DNA of 64,000 nt, taken from contig NZ_CP150355.1 of the NCBI RefSeq assembly GCF_051521495.1, positions 11,160,001-11,224,000 on the forward strand, written 5' to 3'. The notes below the pieces were generated by a model. The model was not told the origin of the DNA and made no database searches. It saw only the letters and a list, made by a program, of their open reading frames with translations. The translations under genes were made by a program, and so were the position numbers. Positions 25,236 to 34,807 of this stretch are shown piece after piece (within the stretch, counting starts at the first letter, position 1; each line of letters starts with the position of its first letter). Source of the stretch: Sorangium sp051521495 (GTDB lineage: Bacteria > Myxococcota_A > Polyangia > Polyangiales > Polyangiaceae).

Positions 25236-28200
25236 ATGGGGCGCGCGTCAAGGCACGGCAGCGATCCGCCGTTCAGGCCGCCGTTCAGGGTGCTCGCTTC
25301 GTCGAGCCTGGACGCTCCCCATTCGGAGCGCGGACCACAGCTGCGGCCGTCGGGTGGACAGCGGCCTTCGCCGGAACCGCTCGCCTGGACGAAGACCAGC
25401 ACGGCCGGCGCTACCGGCGCGCCATTGACGGGCCGAGCAGCCTGCGTCGCAGAGCATCCCGGCGCGGAGCTGTCCGGGCGGGACCGGGAGAGCGAGCCCC
25501 GGCGCGACAGCGCGAGCAAGAGGCCCCTGACACACCTATCGGCGCAACCAGGCACAGCCCAGCTCAAGGGATATCGCGTCACCGCGAAGACCGGCGAGGG
25601 CGCGGGCTCCGCCACGTATCGAGCCCGCCGGGACGCCGACGGCGCCGACGTCGCGATCAAGATGCTGCACACCGATTACGCTCGCGCCGGCGATATCATG
25701 CGCTTCAGGCACGCCTACCGCGCGATACGACAGGTCGACTCGGCGAGGGTCGTCAAGGTGCACTCCGTCGAGGAGCACGGGGACGGCCTGGCGCTCGTCA
25801 CCGAATACTTCCCGGGCGCCCCGCTGTCCGCGAGGACGGCGCGCAAGCTCGGCGTCTGCGCCTCCCTGAACGCCCTGATCCCGGTCGCCGAAGCGCTTGC
25901 CGCCATCCATCGACATGGCCTAGTCCACGGCGACGTACGGCCTTCAAACATCCTGCTCGGACAGGACGGTCAGGTGAAGCTCACGGGCTTCGGCGTGGAT
26001 TGCCTCGTGACCCGCGAGAAGGACGAGATCTATTGCCACCGCGTCCTCTCCGAGGCGTTCCCGTACATATCGCCCGAGCAGACCGGCCGCATGAACCGCA
26101 GCGTCGACTACCGCACCGACATGTACTCGTTCGGGGTCGTCCTCTACGAGGTGCTCATCGGGCGACGTCCGTTCGAGGCGATGGACCCCCTCGAGCTGAT
26201 GCATGCGCACATCGCCGTGGCGCCCGTCGCCCCCTCGGAGATCGACCCGGAGGTGCCCGACGCGCTCTCCGCCATCACGATGAAGCTCCTCAGCAAGAAC
26301 GCCGAGGATCGTTACCAGTGCGCCGAGGGGCTGAAGGCCGATCTGGAAGAGCTCCGGACGCGATGGCAGTGCGGCGGCCAACTGGAGACGTTCAGCCCTG
26401 GCCAGTACGACAGGAGAGACATCTTCCGGCTTCCCCAGAAGCTCTACGGCCGCGAGGGAGACATCCGGAAGCTCGTCGATTCGTTCGACGACGTGCTCCG
26501 GGGCAAGCGGACGATCGTGCTCGTCTCGGGCTATTCGGGCATCGGCAAGTCGTCCCTGGTCCAGGAGATCTTGAAGCCGCTGCTGCGCGAGAAGGGCTAC
26601 TACATCAGCGGGAAGTTCGACCAGTACAACCGCGACACGCCCTACAGCGCCATCGTCCACGCCTTCGACACGCTCGTCAGGCAGATCCTCTCCGAGAGCG
26701 AGGAGCGGATTACGAGGTGGCGGGACGCCATCCTGAGCGCCCTGGGGAGCAACGGGCAGGTGATCTGCGACGTCCTCCCGTCGCTCAAGCACATCGTCGG
26801 CGAGCAGCCGCCCGTCCCCGCGCTCGGCCCGGTCGAGGCCCAGAACCGCTTCATCCTCTACTTCCACAACTTCGTGTCCGTATTCGCCCGGCACGCCCAC
26901 CCGCTGGCCCTCTTCCTCGACGATCTGCAATGGGTGGACTCCGCCAGCCTGAGCCTGATCGCGAGCGTCCTCGCGAGAGAGGACGTGGAGTCGCTCTTCT
27001 TCTGCGGCGCTTACCGCGACAACGAGGTGAGCCCGACCCACCCCTTCCTCCTCGCGCTGGAGCAGCTCACGAAGGGCGGCCTCGAGGTGCGCGATATCGT
27101 CCTCGAGCCCCTCGGCCTCCCCCACCTGACCGAGCTCATCAACGACAGCCTGCAGATCAGCGGCGGAGACGCGCTCGCGGGCGCGATCCTGAAGAAGACC
27201 GGGGGCAACCCGTTCTTCGTGAAGCAGTTCATCCGGCACCTCTACGACACGAAGGCGCTGGTCTTCGATCCGGCGGCGGGCTGGCGCTGGGACCTCTGGC
27301 AGATCGAGCGGCTGGAGTGCACCGATAACGTCCTGAGCCTCATGGCGGAGACCATCCGTCGCCTGCCGCAGGCGACGCAGCGGGTGCTCCGGCTGGCCTC
27401 GGCGATCGGCAACACGTTCGAGGTGGACGTCCTCAGCACCGTCAGCGAGCGACCCCCCGACGAGACGTACGCGAGCCTCGACCACGCCCTCGCCGAGGGC
27501 CTGATCGCGGCCGCGGACGAGCAGTATCGATTCGCGCACGACAAGATCCAGGAGGCCGCGTACTCGCTGATCCCGGAGGGAGACAGGCCGGCGTTCCACT
27601 ACCGGATCGGCAAGCTCCTGCTCGGCAAGCTGCGCTCCGACAAGGGGCACGATCTGTTCGACATCGTCAATCACCTGAACAGCGCGGGCGCCCTGATCCA
27701 CGCGCCGGAAGAGCGCATGGAATCGGCCAGGCTCAACCTGAAGGCCGCCGGGCGCGCCCAGGAATCGGCGGCCTTCACCGCGGCCCTCAAGTACCTGGAA
27801 CATGGCATGTCCATGCTGCCCGGAGACGCGTGGACCTCGAGCTACGAGCTGACGTTCGCCTACCACACGAAGAAGGGATTGCTGGAGTCGCTCTGCGGAC
27901 GGCACGACGACGCGCTCGCCACCCTGACGGAGAGCTTCGATAGAGCGGTGGGGCGCCTCCACAAGACGGAGGTGCGTCGCCTGAAGATGAACGTGGAGAT
28001 CCTGAAGAACGATCTGCCCGCCGCGATGGAAGAGGGTCTCGCCGCGCTCCGAGCGTACGACATCCATCTGCCGCCTTATCCAGGCGACGACGCGCTCATG
28101 TCCGAGCTCGCCCGGACGCTCGCGATGATCGGCGACCGCCCGATCGCGTCGCTGGTCGACCTCCCCGCGCTGGACGATCCAGAGATCGCCGCCCTGCAGG

Positions 28201-30974
28201 ACGTCCTCCAGGAGATGTTCTCGCCGACCTACCAGCTGGGCACCAACAACTTCGGCATCACCGTGATGAAGGCGCTCCAGAACTCGCTGGTGCATGGCAT
28301 CTCGCGGACCTCGATATACGCCTACGTGAACTTCGGGACGTTCCTGTGTGCCACGCTCGACATCGAGAAGGGGTACGAGTTCGGGCGCGCGGCGGTCCGC
28401 CTGAACGAGCGCTGCCCGGACGCGAAGTCGGAGTCCATGCTGTGCAACATGTGGGGAGCATGGGTCCAGCACTGGATGGACACCTACGAGAGCTCGAAGG
28501 CGTCCCTGCGCAAGGGCGTCCACGCCGGCATGGAGACAGGGCAGTACATCTGGGCCTTTTACAACGCGTGCAACGCGAGCATGAACGGCCTCCTCCGCGG
28601 GGAGCACCTCCACGACGTCATCGAGGAGGCGAGGCTGTACGCGCCCCTCTGCAAGCTCGACAAGTTCAACGCGATCACGTGGATCGTCGGGGGCGTCGCG
28701 CAGCTCTGCGAGCACCTCGGCGCGCCGGGCGAGGGCGATTGGACGCGCGGGGCGTGGGTCGACATCGACGCTGTGACCGAGGACGCCCGCAGCATCGACA
28801 ACAGGGCGTCCCTCTACTTCGTGAACGTCTTCAAGGTCCTCGCGGGCGTGTTCCAGGGGGCGTACGAGGAGGTGGCCGAGATCTGGGGCTCTACCGATCC
28901 GGGCAGCCTCGGCATGCTCGCCGCGTGGCACGCGAACCCCTGCTATCACTTCTACGGCGGGCTGTCCTTCTCGCGGGCCGCGGAGACCGCCGCCCCCGCG
29001 CTGAGGGAGACGTACCTCGCGAGGCTCGGGGAATGCGCGCGCAAGGTGGAGTCCTGGGCAGCGCTCGGCCCGGAGAGCCACCATCACCGCAGCTTGATCC
29101 TGAAGGCCGAGGTCGCCCGGAGCGAGCGGCGAGAGGGCGCGGGCGCGCTCTACGATCAGGGCATCGCGGCCGCGCGGGAGGGTCGCTTCCTGCACGACGA
29201 GGCGCTGGCCAACGAGCTCTGCGCTCGACACTACCTCGATCTGGGAAGGACCTTCGTCGCGCGCGCCTACATGACCGAGGCACACAGGCTCTATGCGCGC
29301 TGGGGCGCCGTGCGGCCAATGCTGCGCCTCGAGAGGGACTTTCCGCACGCGCTCCGGCCGGAGGCGCTGCACAGGCAGGACGGCCTCGCGCGGGACGGGT
29401 GCGCCGACGTCCACGGCGCCGCCGTGGCTCACGGAGCGCGCCCAAGGCTCGATGTCGTCACCGTGCTCAGGGCCTCGCAGGCGGTCTCGGGCGAGCTGAA
29501 CCTCGACCGGGTCATCGAGGTGCTGCTGACGATCGCGGTCGAGCACGCGGGCGCCGAGCGGGGCCTGCTGATCCGCCCGCATGGGGCCGCGCAGGACATC
29601 GAGGCCGAGGTCGTCACGCGGCGTGGCCGGGTCGAGGTTACCGTCCGCCAGGCGCGCGTCACCTCGTCCGATCTCCCCACCGCGATCCTCCAGTACGTGA
29701 TCCGCACGCGAGAGAGCGTGATGCTGGACGACGCCGCCGTGCCCAACCTGTTCTCGGAGGACGCCTACGTGCGCGGACGGCGCCCCCGCTCGGTGCTCTG
29801 CCTCCCGCTGGTGAAGCAGGGCGCGCTCGTGAGCGTGCTCTACCTCGAGAACAGCCTGACCCCGCGCGCCTTTACCGCGGATCGGATCCAGATGCTGGAG
29901 CTCCTGGCGTCCCAATCCGCCATCTCGCTGGAGAACGCGCGCCTCTACACCCAGCTGGAGCAAGAGAACAGCGAGCGCAGGCGGGCGGAGCTGGCGCTGC
30001 GGGAGAGAGAAGCGCGCATCAGGCGCCTGGTAGACTCGAACATCATCGGGATCGCCGTCTGGGACCTCGACGGCAGGGTCATCGACGCGAACGACGCATT
30101 TCTCTGCATGCTCGGCTACAGCCGCGAAGAGCTGACTTCGGGGGATGTCCGCTGGACGGATCTCACACCGCACGAGTTCAACGAGACGACCCGGCGGATG
30201 CTCGAACAGATCCGGTTGGTGGGTGAATTCGGGCCGCAAGAGAAGGCGTTCTTCCGGAAGGACGGCAGCCGCGTCCCGGTGGTGATCGGCGGCGCGCGGT
30301 TCGAGGGGTCGGAGAGCCAGGGGGTGGCCTTCTGCCTCGACGTGACCGAGCGCAAGCAGGCCGAGGAGCGCCAGAGGCTCCTGATGAACGAGCTGAACCA
30401 TCGGGTGAAGAACACGCTGGCGATCGTGCAGGCGATCGCCATGCAGACGCTCCGCTTGGCGGAATCGCCCAAGGCCTTCGCGGACGCCTTCCTCGCCCGG
30501 TTGCTCGCGCTGTCCCAGACCCACGACCTCCTGAACCAGACCTCGTGGCAGGGCGCCGACCTCCACGACGTCGTCCGCGCCGAGCTGGCGCCGCACGTGA
30601 ATGGCGACGCCGATCGCGTCCGCCTGGTCGGCCAGGACGTCTGCCTCCGCCCGGAGGCGGTGGTGACGCTCGGCATGGTCTTCCACGAGCTGACGACCAA
30701 CGCGGTCAAGTACGGAGCGCTATCGCAGCCGTCCGGCCACGTCGCGGTCACATGGAACGTGATCACACAGGAGGTGCACGAGCGGCTGCTCCACCTCGAA
30801 TGGCAGGAGACGGACGGACCGCCTGTCCGGCCGCCGCGCCGCAAGGGCTTCGGCTCGCGCTTGATCGAGCGCGACCTCGGGCGCCAGCTCGCCACGGAGG
30901 TGCGCCTCGACTACCTGCCCGAGGGCGTGCGGTGCGTGATGCACCTGCCGCTCGCACGCGTGGGCGTAGGATGA
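25236..30974 (+). CDS. Giant sensor: degenerate Ser/Thr kinase, AAA ATPase, TPR-like, GAF, PAS and HWE histidine kinase
   Basis: This 1912-residue protein has, in order: a disordered N-terminus (1-110), a Hanks-type kinase domain (about 113-380), an ORC1/AAA module (about 403-690; Walker A GYSGIGKSS at about 432, Walker B LFLDDLQWVD), a long helical TPR-like region (about 700-1390), GAF (about 1407-1575), PAS (about 1593-1703) and an HWE histidine kinase (His1722 in LNHRVKNTLA; HELTTNAVKYG; WQE near 1856). In the kinase domain Lys142, Asp233 and Asn238 remain, but the DFG Asp is Gly251 (LTGFG), so it is likely a pseudokinase. Known relatives are trifunctional kinase/ATPase/histidine kinases. 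It overlaps the response-regulator gene by four bases. The start is the least certain part. Confidence 0.9.
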   Translation: MGRASRHGSDPPFRPPFRVLASSSLDAPHSERGPQLRPSGGQRPSPEPLAWTKTSTAGATGAPLTGRAACVAEHPGAELSGRDRESEPRRDSASKRPLTHLSAQPGTAQLKGYRVTAKTGEGAGSATYRARRDADGADVAIKMLHTDYARAGDIMRFRHAYRAIRQVDSARVVKVHSVEEHGDGLALVTEYFPGAPLSARTARKLGVCASLNALIPVAEALAAIHRHGLVHGDVRPSNILLGQDGQVKLTGFGVDCLVTREKDEIYCHRVLSEAFPYISPEQTGRMNRSVDYRTDMYSFGVVLYEVLIGRRPFEAMDPLELMHAHIAVAPVAPSEIDPEVPDALSAITMKLLSKNAEDRYQCAEGLKADLEELRTRWQCGGQLETFSPGQYDRRDIFRLPQKLYGREGDIRKLVDSFDDVLRGKRTIVLVSGYSGIGKSSLVQEILKPLLREKGYYISGKFDQYNRDTPYSAIVHAFDTLVRQILSESEERITRWRDAILSALGSNGQVICDVLPSLKHIVGEQPPVPALGPVEAQNRFILYFHNFVSVFARHAHPLALFLDDLQWVDSASLSLIASVLAREDVESLFFCGAYRDNEVSPTHPFLLALEQLTKGGLEVRDIVLEPLGLPHLTELINDSLQISGGDALAGAILKKTGGNPFFVKQFIRHLYDTKALVFDPAAGWRWDLWQIERLECTDNVLSLMAETIRRLPQATQRVLRLASAIGNTFEVDVLSTVSERPPDETYASLDHALAEGLIAAADEQYRFAHDKIQEAAYSLIPEGDRPAFHYRIGKLLLGKLRSDKGHDLFDIVNHLNSAGALIHAPEERMESARLNLKAAGRAQESAAFTAALKYLEHGMSMLPGDAWTSSYELTFAYHTKKGLLESLCGRHDDALATLTESFDRAVGRLHKTEVRRLKMNVEILKNDLPAAMEEGLAALRAYDIHLPPYPGDDALMSELARTLAMIGDRPIASLVDLPALDDPEIAALQDVLQEMFSPTYQLGTNNFGITVMKALQNSLVHGISRTSIYAYVNFGTFLCATLDIEKGYEFGRAAVRLNERCPDAKSESMLCNMWGAWVQHWMDTYESSKASLRKGVHAGMETGQYIWAFYNACNASMNGLLRGEHLHDVIEEARLYAPLCKLDKFNAITWIVGGVAQLCEHLGAPGEGDWTRGAWVDIDAVTEDARSIDNRASLYFVNVFKVLAGVFQGAYEEVAEIWGSTDPGSLGMLAAWHANPCYHFYGGLSFSRAAETAAPALRETYLARLGECARKVESWAALGPESHHHRSLILKAEVARSERREGAGALYDQGIAAAREGRFLHDEALANELCARHYLDLGRTFVARAYMTEAHRLYARWGAVRPMLRLERDFPHALRPEALHRQDGLARDGCADVHGAAVAHGARPRLDVVTVLRASQAVSGELNLDRVIEVLLTIAVEHAGAERGLLIRPHGAAQDIEAEVVTRRGRVEVTVRQARVTSSDLPTAILQYVIRTRESVMLDDAAVPNLFSEDAYVRGRRPRSVLCLPLVKQGALVSVLYLENSLTPRAFTADRIQMLELLASQSAISLENARLYTQLEQENSERRRAELALREREARIRRLVDSNIIGIAVWDLDGRVIDANDAFLCMLGYSREELTSGDVRWTDLTPHEFNETTRRMLEQIRLVGEFGPQEKAFFRKDGSRVPVVIGGARFEGSESQGVAFCLDVTERKQAEERQRLLMNELNHRVKNTLAIVQAIAMQTLRLAESPKAFADAFLARLLALSQTHDLLNQTSWQGADLHDVVRAELAPHVNGDADRVRLVGQDVCLRPEAVVTLGMVFHELTTNAVKYGALSQPSGHVAVTWNVITQEVHERLLHLEWQETDGPPVRPPRRKGFGSRLIERDLGRQLATEVRLDYLPEGVRCVMHLPLARVGVG

Positions 30975-31348
30975 ACGCGCTTCCGGAAGACGCGCGCGGC
31001 CTGGAGGGGCTGCGCGTCCTCATCGTCGAGGACGAGCCCATGATCGCCTCCTCGCTCGAAGACGTCCTGACCGACCTCGGCTGTGTGGTGATCGGCCCGG
31101 CGCTCAACATGAAGGACGCGATACGCCTCGCCCTCGCGGCCGAGATCGACGGGGCGAGCCTGGACGTCAACATCGCCGGCGAGAAGGTCTATCCGGTGGC
31201 CGACATCTTGAGCGAGCGAGGCATCCCGTTCGTCTTTCTGACCGGATATGGCAAAGCAGGGTTGCGCGAGTCCGATCTCAGCCGTCCGGTGCTGCAGAAG
31301 CCGTGCAGCCTGGACCGCTTCGAGGAGATCCTGGCGCGCTGGCGGTGA
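30971..31348 (+). CDS. Single-domain response regulator partner of the HWE kinase
   Basis: This 125-residue receiver domain has the acidic pocket (LIVEDEPMI), phosphoacceptor Asp65 (ASLDVNIAGEK), the Thr switch (FVFLTGYG) and the conserved Lys in VLQKPCSLDRF. It lacks an output domain. The VNIAGEKVYPVADIL segment is typical of regulators paired with HWE kinases. The ATG overlaps the kinase stop (ATGA), so the pair is co-translated. With no DNA-binding domain it probably works by protein contact or as a phosphate sink. Confidence 0.93.
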   Translation: MNALPEDARGLEGLRVLIVEDEPMIASSLEDVLTDLGCVVIGPALNMKDAIRLALAAEIDGASLDVNIAGEKVYPVADILSERGIPFVFLTGYGKAGLRESDLSRPVLQKPCSLDRFEEILARWR

Positions 31349-31569
31349 GTCATTTTACCGGGCTCCCGGGCGCAGCGGCCCTGCGCGAGCTCGGCCCGCG
31401 GCGCGCTCTGCCGATGACGCGCCGTGGGGCATTCGGCGACGGCCTGCGCGGCGCGCCGAGGCGGACACGGTCAGCGGCGCGGCGTCGACAGGCCACGTCA
31501 TCTACGTTGGTTCACGCTCGCGACACGGCATCACACTTGCAAGTCCAACGTTCGCGAAAGGAGGTTCTT
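31349..31569. promoter_or_regulatory. Upstream region of hsp20 with a 10-base palindrome
   Basis: These 221 bases precede the Hsp20 gene. A perfect palindrome ACTTGCAAGT lies at 31535-31544, about 25 bases before the start. No CIRCE element (TTAGCACTC with GAGTGCTAA) and no clear sigma-32-type box was seen. The palindrome is a candidate operator. The ribosome binding site AAGGAGGT (31558-31565) is almost ideal, which suggests high expression. Confidence 0.35.
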
Positions 31570-32298
31570 ATGGCGGAACAGCAGCGTCAGCCGACAGGTC
31601 AGGACGTGCCGGTGTCCAAGTCGCAGCAAGGCAAGCCCGGCAGCCAGGCGTCAGGTCAGACCCCTTCCCAGGGGACCGGCGGTCAGTCGACCGGGATGCA
31701 GCGCCAGCAGGGCGGCGGCCAGCTCGGGAGGTACGGCGCGGCAGGCGGCCTCTTCAGCCCGTTCGCGATGATGAGCCGGATGATGGAGGACATGGATCGC
31801 ATGTTCGAGGACTTCGGCCTCGGAGGGATGCTCTCGCCGTTCAGGCAGGGCCGCACGACGGGAGAGATGGGCGGCGGCCGGGGTCTCTCGTCCCTCGGCG
31901 CCGGCCTCTGGTCGCCGCGCATCGAGCTGGGCGAGCGCAACGGTCAGCTCGTGGTCAAGGCCGATCTTCCCGGCGTGACGAAGGACGACATCCGGGTGGA
32001 GCTCCGCGACGACACCCTGATCATCGAGGGCGAGCGCCGGCAGGAGCAGCAGGAGCAGCGCGAGGGGGTGAGCTACACCGAGCGCAGCTACGGGTCGTTC
32101 ACGCGCTCCATCGCGCTGCCCGAGGGCGTGCAGGCCGACGACGTGGACGCGAGGTTCGAGAACGGCGTCCTCGAGGTCTGTCTGAAGCTGCCGCAGCAGC
32201 AGCAGCGCGGCCGCTCGGTCGAGATCAAGAGCGGGTCCTCGCAGGGGACGAGCGCGGGCGGCAGCCAGATGTCCGAGAAGGCGAACCGGCCCAGCTAG
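31570..32298 (+). CDS. Hsp20/alpha-crystallin small heat shock protein
   Basis: This 242-residue chaperone has a long N-terminal Gln/Gly-rich arm (1-50), a Met-rich segment (MMSRMMEDMDRMFEDFGLGG), and an alpha-crystallin domain at about 112-205 (SPRIELGERNGQLVVKADLP, DDTLIIEGERR, YGSFTRSIALPEGV, FENGVLEVCLKLP). The C-terminal tail is Ser/Gly-rich. Small Hsps hold unfolding proteins for refolding by DnaK/ClpB. It is longer than a standard 140-160-residue Hsp20 because of the N-terminal arm; the IXI motif of the tail is replaced by VEIKSG. An ideal AAGGAGGT precedes the ATG. It stands alone after the two-component pair. Confidence 0.93.
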   Translation: MAEQQRQPTGQDVPVSKSQQGKPGSQASGQTPSQGTGGQSTGMQRQQGGGQLGRYGAAGGLFSPFAMMSRMMEDMDRMFEDFGLGGMLSPFRQGRTTGEMGGGRGLSSLGAGLWSPRIELGERNGQLVVKADLPGVTKDDIRVELRDDTLIIEGERRQEQQEQREGVSYTERSYGSFTRSIALPEGVQADDVDARFENGVLEVCLKLPQQQQRGRSVEIKSGSSQGTSAGGSQMSEKANRPS

Positions 32299-32315
32299 CC
32301 GATCTCGGCCTGTGT

Positions 32316-32345
32316 CCCGGGGCGACGGTGCGCCGTCGCCCCGGG
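32316..32345. terminator. Strong hairpin between convergent hsp20 and DsbA-like genes
   Basis: The perfect 13-base arms CCCGGGGCGACGG and CCGTCGCCCCGGG enclose a TGCG loop. It lies 18 bases after the hsp20 stop and about 74 bases from the stop of the converging gene, so it probably serves both. There is no U-tract. Confidence 0.6.
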
Positions 32346-32418
32346 GTCGCCTGGCGGAGAAGGGGTTGACGAGCGGCGACTCGCAGGCTCGCGGCCCTGC
32401 GCGCCGTGCGAAGGGCCT

Positions 32419-33408
32419 TTACCGTGCGTCGCCCTGCGCGCCGCCCCCGGGCGCCGCTTCCCGGCGCCCTCCGAGGATCGCGAGCTCGGTCTCGATCCAC
32501 CGATCGAGCTCGCCATGCAGGCTGAACAGCGCCAGATCGAACTCCCGTCCGTTGATGATGATGAACGGCGTCCCCGAGAGCCCGGCGCGGTCGGCCTCGG
32601 CCTTGTCGCGCGCGATCACCTGGGCGGCGGGCTCGCCCGCCATGTCGGCGCGGAACCGGGCCATGTCGAGGCCGACCTTCTGCGCGTAGCCGATCAGGTC
32701 CTTCTCCTCGAGCCGCTGCTGGTTCTCGAACAGGAGGTGCTCCATGGGCCAGTAGCGGCCCTGGCGATGCGCCGCGATGGCTGCGCGCGCCGCGGCCTCC
32801 GCGTGCGGGTGTGAGCGCAGCGGGTACACCTTGTGGATCAGCCTGACGTACGGCGCGTGGCGCTCGACGATCTCGTCGATGACCGGGACCGCGCGCCCGC
32901 AGGAAGGGCACTCGAAGTCGGACCACACGACGATCTGGATCGACGCGCGCTCTGACCCACGAGAGGGCGAGTCGGCGAGGTCGATCTGCCTCACGTTCGG
33001 ACCGAACCTCACGCCGTACGCGGCCTGCGCCTCCGCGACGCTCGCGCCGCCGCGGATCTTGTCGGCGAGGAGCTGCGCGGCCGGCGCGCACGCCGCGCAG
33101 GTGCGCGACTCGCGGACGCACTGCGCGAGCGATACCGCCTGATCGGGGCACGGCGCATAGAGCTGCGACACGAGCTGCCACCAGGTCTCGCGCTCGCGGC
33201 GGACGAGCTCGGCCGTGTCCACGCCGGGCAGCTCCTCCGGCTCGCCCTCGGCGGCGCCAGGCGGCGCGGCGCCCGGCGGCCCTGGGAGCGGGACCGCGGG
33301 GGAATCGGCGAACTGGGGTTCCTGCCGCTCCGCGCTGCCGCAACCCGCGGCGAGCGCGGCGAGCGCGGCGAGCGCGAGCCGTCGTACACCTGATCTCGGA
33401 AAGAACAC
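32419..33408 (-). CDS. DsbA-family thioredoxin-like lipoprotein
   Basis: The 329-residue product has a lipobox (AALAAGC, Cys23) and a Pro/Ala linker. Residues about 66-140 form a helical region with Cys87, Cys97 and a CAAC motif (Cys104, Cys107). The thioredoxin fold follows at about 155-315, with active site CPSC (Cys167, Cys170) in VVWSDFECPSCG and the cis-Pro in LSGTPFIIING. The inserted helical part (YAQKVGLDMARFRADM) is typical of DsbA-like oxidoreductases. It would form or shuffle disulfides outside the inner membrane. Its start faces the MopE-cytochrome lipoprotein across a 397-base gap; that neighbour has seven or more Cys and could be a substrate, but this is inference. Confidence 0.88.
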   Translation of the reverse strand: MFFPRSGVRRLALAALAALAAGCGSAERQEPQFADSPAVPLPGPPGAAPPGAAEGEPEELPGVDTAELVRRERETWWQLVSQLYAPCPDQAVSLAQCVRESRTCAACAPAAQLLADKIRGGASVAEAQAAYGVRFGPNVRQIDLADSPSRGSERASIQIVVWSDFECPSCGRAVPVIDEIVERHAPYVRLIHKVYPLRSHPHAEAAARAAIAAHRQGRYWPMEHLLFENQQRLEEKDLIGYAQKVGLDMARFRADMAGEPAAQVIARDKAEADRAGLSGTPFIIINGREFDLALFSLHGELDRWIETELAILGGRREAAPGGGAQGDAR

Positions 33409-33805
33409 GCGCGGATGCTACACCCTCGCCGCCGCCGAGCCAGGCCGAAGCGTCGCCTGGGGCGCGGCAGCGCGCCGGCCGCGGGCACGCTGCCGGATCG
33501 CCCGAGCCCGACGAACGCCGCGACCACGCCGCGAGGCGCCGGCAGCGCACCGGGCGCCAGACGCGGCGCGCTCATCGGCTATCTCCCCCTCGGCGCAACA
33601 CCGACGCGCGCGGAACTTCCCGCGGATCTGCCGCAAGCGCAGCACGACGTCCGCGCGGCCATGACGAACGTCGGGGCCGCGACGGTGTCTGTCGAGGATG
33701 TGCGTGCGACAACTTGCCACATACTCAGCGCGCGACAGCCATGGCTATACGTCCCGCACCGGGCGACCGGCACGCGCGCGTGCAGCGCGACCCTTCGGAG
33801 GCAGG
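33409..33805. other. Divergent intergenic region, DsbA-like and MopE-cytochrome genes
   Basis: These 397 bases should hold two divergent promoters. The segment 33660-33740 is the least GC-rich. Neither a clear copper-box type palindrome nor a coding signal was seen. Confidence 0.4.
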
Positions 33806-34801
33806 ATGACCACCACGATCAAATCGCCGGGATCTACGTTGTTTGCGCTGGCGCTCGTCAGCTTCGCCGCGTTCGCGCCCGCGTGCAGCGACGACGAAGA
33901 CGTCTCGCCCGTGAGCGCCGAGCCCCCCGCCGGGACCGGCGGCGCCGGCGGCGAGGAGCCCGCCGGGACCGGCGGCTCCGGCACGGCGGGCGCGGGTGGC
34001 CAGCCCGTGGACGACGAGGACAGCGACCACGACAGGGATGGTTTCACCCCGCGGGCAGGCGACTGCGACGACTTCAACAACACCGTGCACCCCGACGCCG
34101 AGGAGCGGAACTTCGATACCGTCGATTCGAACTGCGACGGGTCCGACGAGCCGACCAAGACGCTGGTGTGGAGCGCCAACGCGGATCCCAATCAGCCCGA
34201 TCAGGTCGACGCGCTGGCCCTCATGGATGAGGACGGCGACGGCCAGATCTCCCTCGACGAGTTCTCCGCCAGGTGCGCCGAGTCCGCCATGCTGGTCGGC
34301 ACCGCGCGCCCCGGCGTGGTCCAGGTCCACGCGGTCTGCGGCGGCACGAACAGCTGCCGCGGCATGGTCTATCAGACATGGAACGAGCTCTACGAGCACT
34401 CCTGCCGCGCCGTGAACAGCTGCGCGGGCTGGAGCTGCGTCGAGACCGCCGAGGACCAGGATCGAGACGGGCCCGCGGCGTTCGAAGGCGGGAGGTGCAG
34501 CCATTGCCACTCCGGCGCTGCGGGCAAGTTCACCGTGCAGGTGCCGCCCGGCGAGGACGTGAGCGCCTTCGTCGCCGACTTCTGGGACCATCGCTCGGAC
34601 GCGTACCTGCGATCCATCATCGCGTTCGGGATCGACGGCGCCACCCCCGAGGGCCAGGCCTACTCGAACATGCCCGGCTCCTACCAGCTGCTCTCGCGCG
34701 CCGAGATGGACCGGCTGATCGCCTACCTGCGCACCCTGACGCCGGAAGGCGAGAGCTTCGAGCAGCTGCCGCCGGCAGACCCGATCGACCCGAGCAACTA
34801 G
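33806..34801 (+). CDS. Lipoprotein with MopE-type metal-binding motif, EF-hand and cytochrome c-like domain
   Basis: This 331-residue protein has a lipobox (Cys27) and a Gly/Thr linker. Residues 74-112 form a MopE-type motif (DRDGFTPRAGDCDDFNNTVH... DSNCDG). A canonical EF-hand loop lies at 141-152 (DEDGDGQISLDE). A Cys-rich stretch (Cys184, 200, 206, 211) leads into a cytochrome c-like domain with haem motif CSHCH (231-235) and probable distal ligand Met289 (SNMPGSY), ending in a LIAYLRTL helix. MopE motifs are named after a copper-binding methanotroph protein. GGAGG lies four bases upstream. It ends six bases before the MNIO gene, so it is either a client or a redox partner of that enzyme. 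Confidence 0.87.
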   Translation: MTTTIKSPGSTLFALALVSFAAFAPACSDDEDVSPVSAEPPAGTGGAGGEEPAGTGGSGTAGAGGQPVDDEDSDHDRDGFTPRAGDCDDFNNTVHPDAEERNFDTVDSNCDGSDEPTKTLVWSANADPNQPDQVDALALMDEDGDGQISLDEFSARCAESAMLVGTARPGVVQVHAVCGGTNSCRGMVYQTWNELYEHSCRAVNSCAGWSCVETAEDQDRDGPAAFEGGRCSHCHSGAAGKFTVQVPPGEDVSAFVADFWDHRSDAYLRSIIAFGIDGATPEGQAYSNMPGSYQLLSRAEMDRLIAYLRTLTPEGESFEQLPPADPIDPSN

Positions 34802-34807
34802 CCCGCG

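Noticed and set aside
25944..30686. A 1580-codon open frame on the minus strand opposite the giant sensor gene
   Set aside because: It is the antisense of a gene with strong G/C third-position bias, which removes stop codons from the opposite strand. It has no recognisable domains, whereas the sense strand has six.
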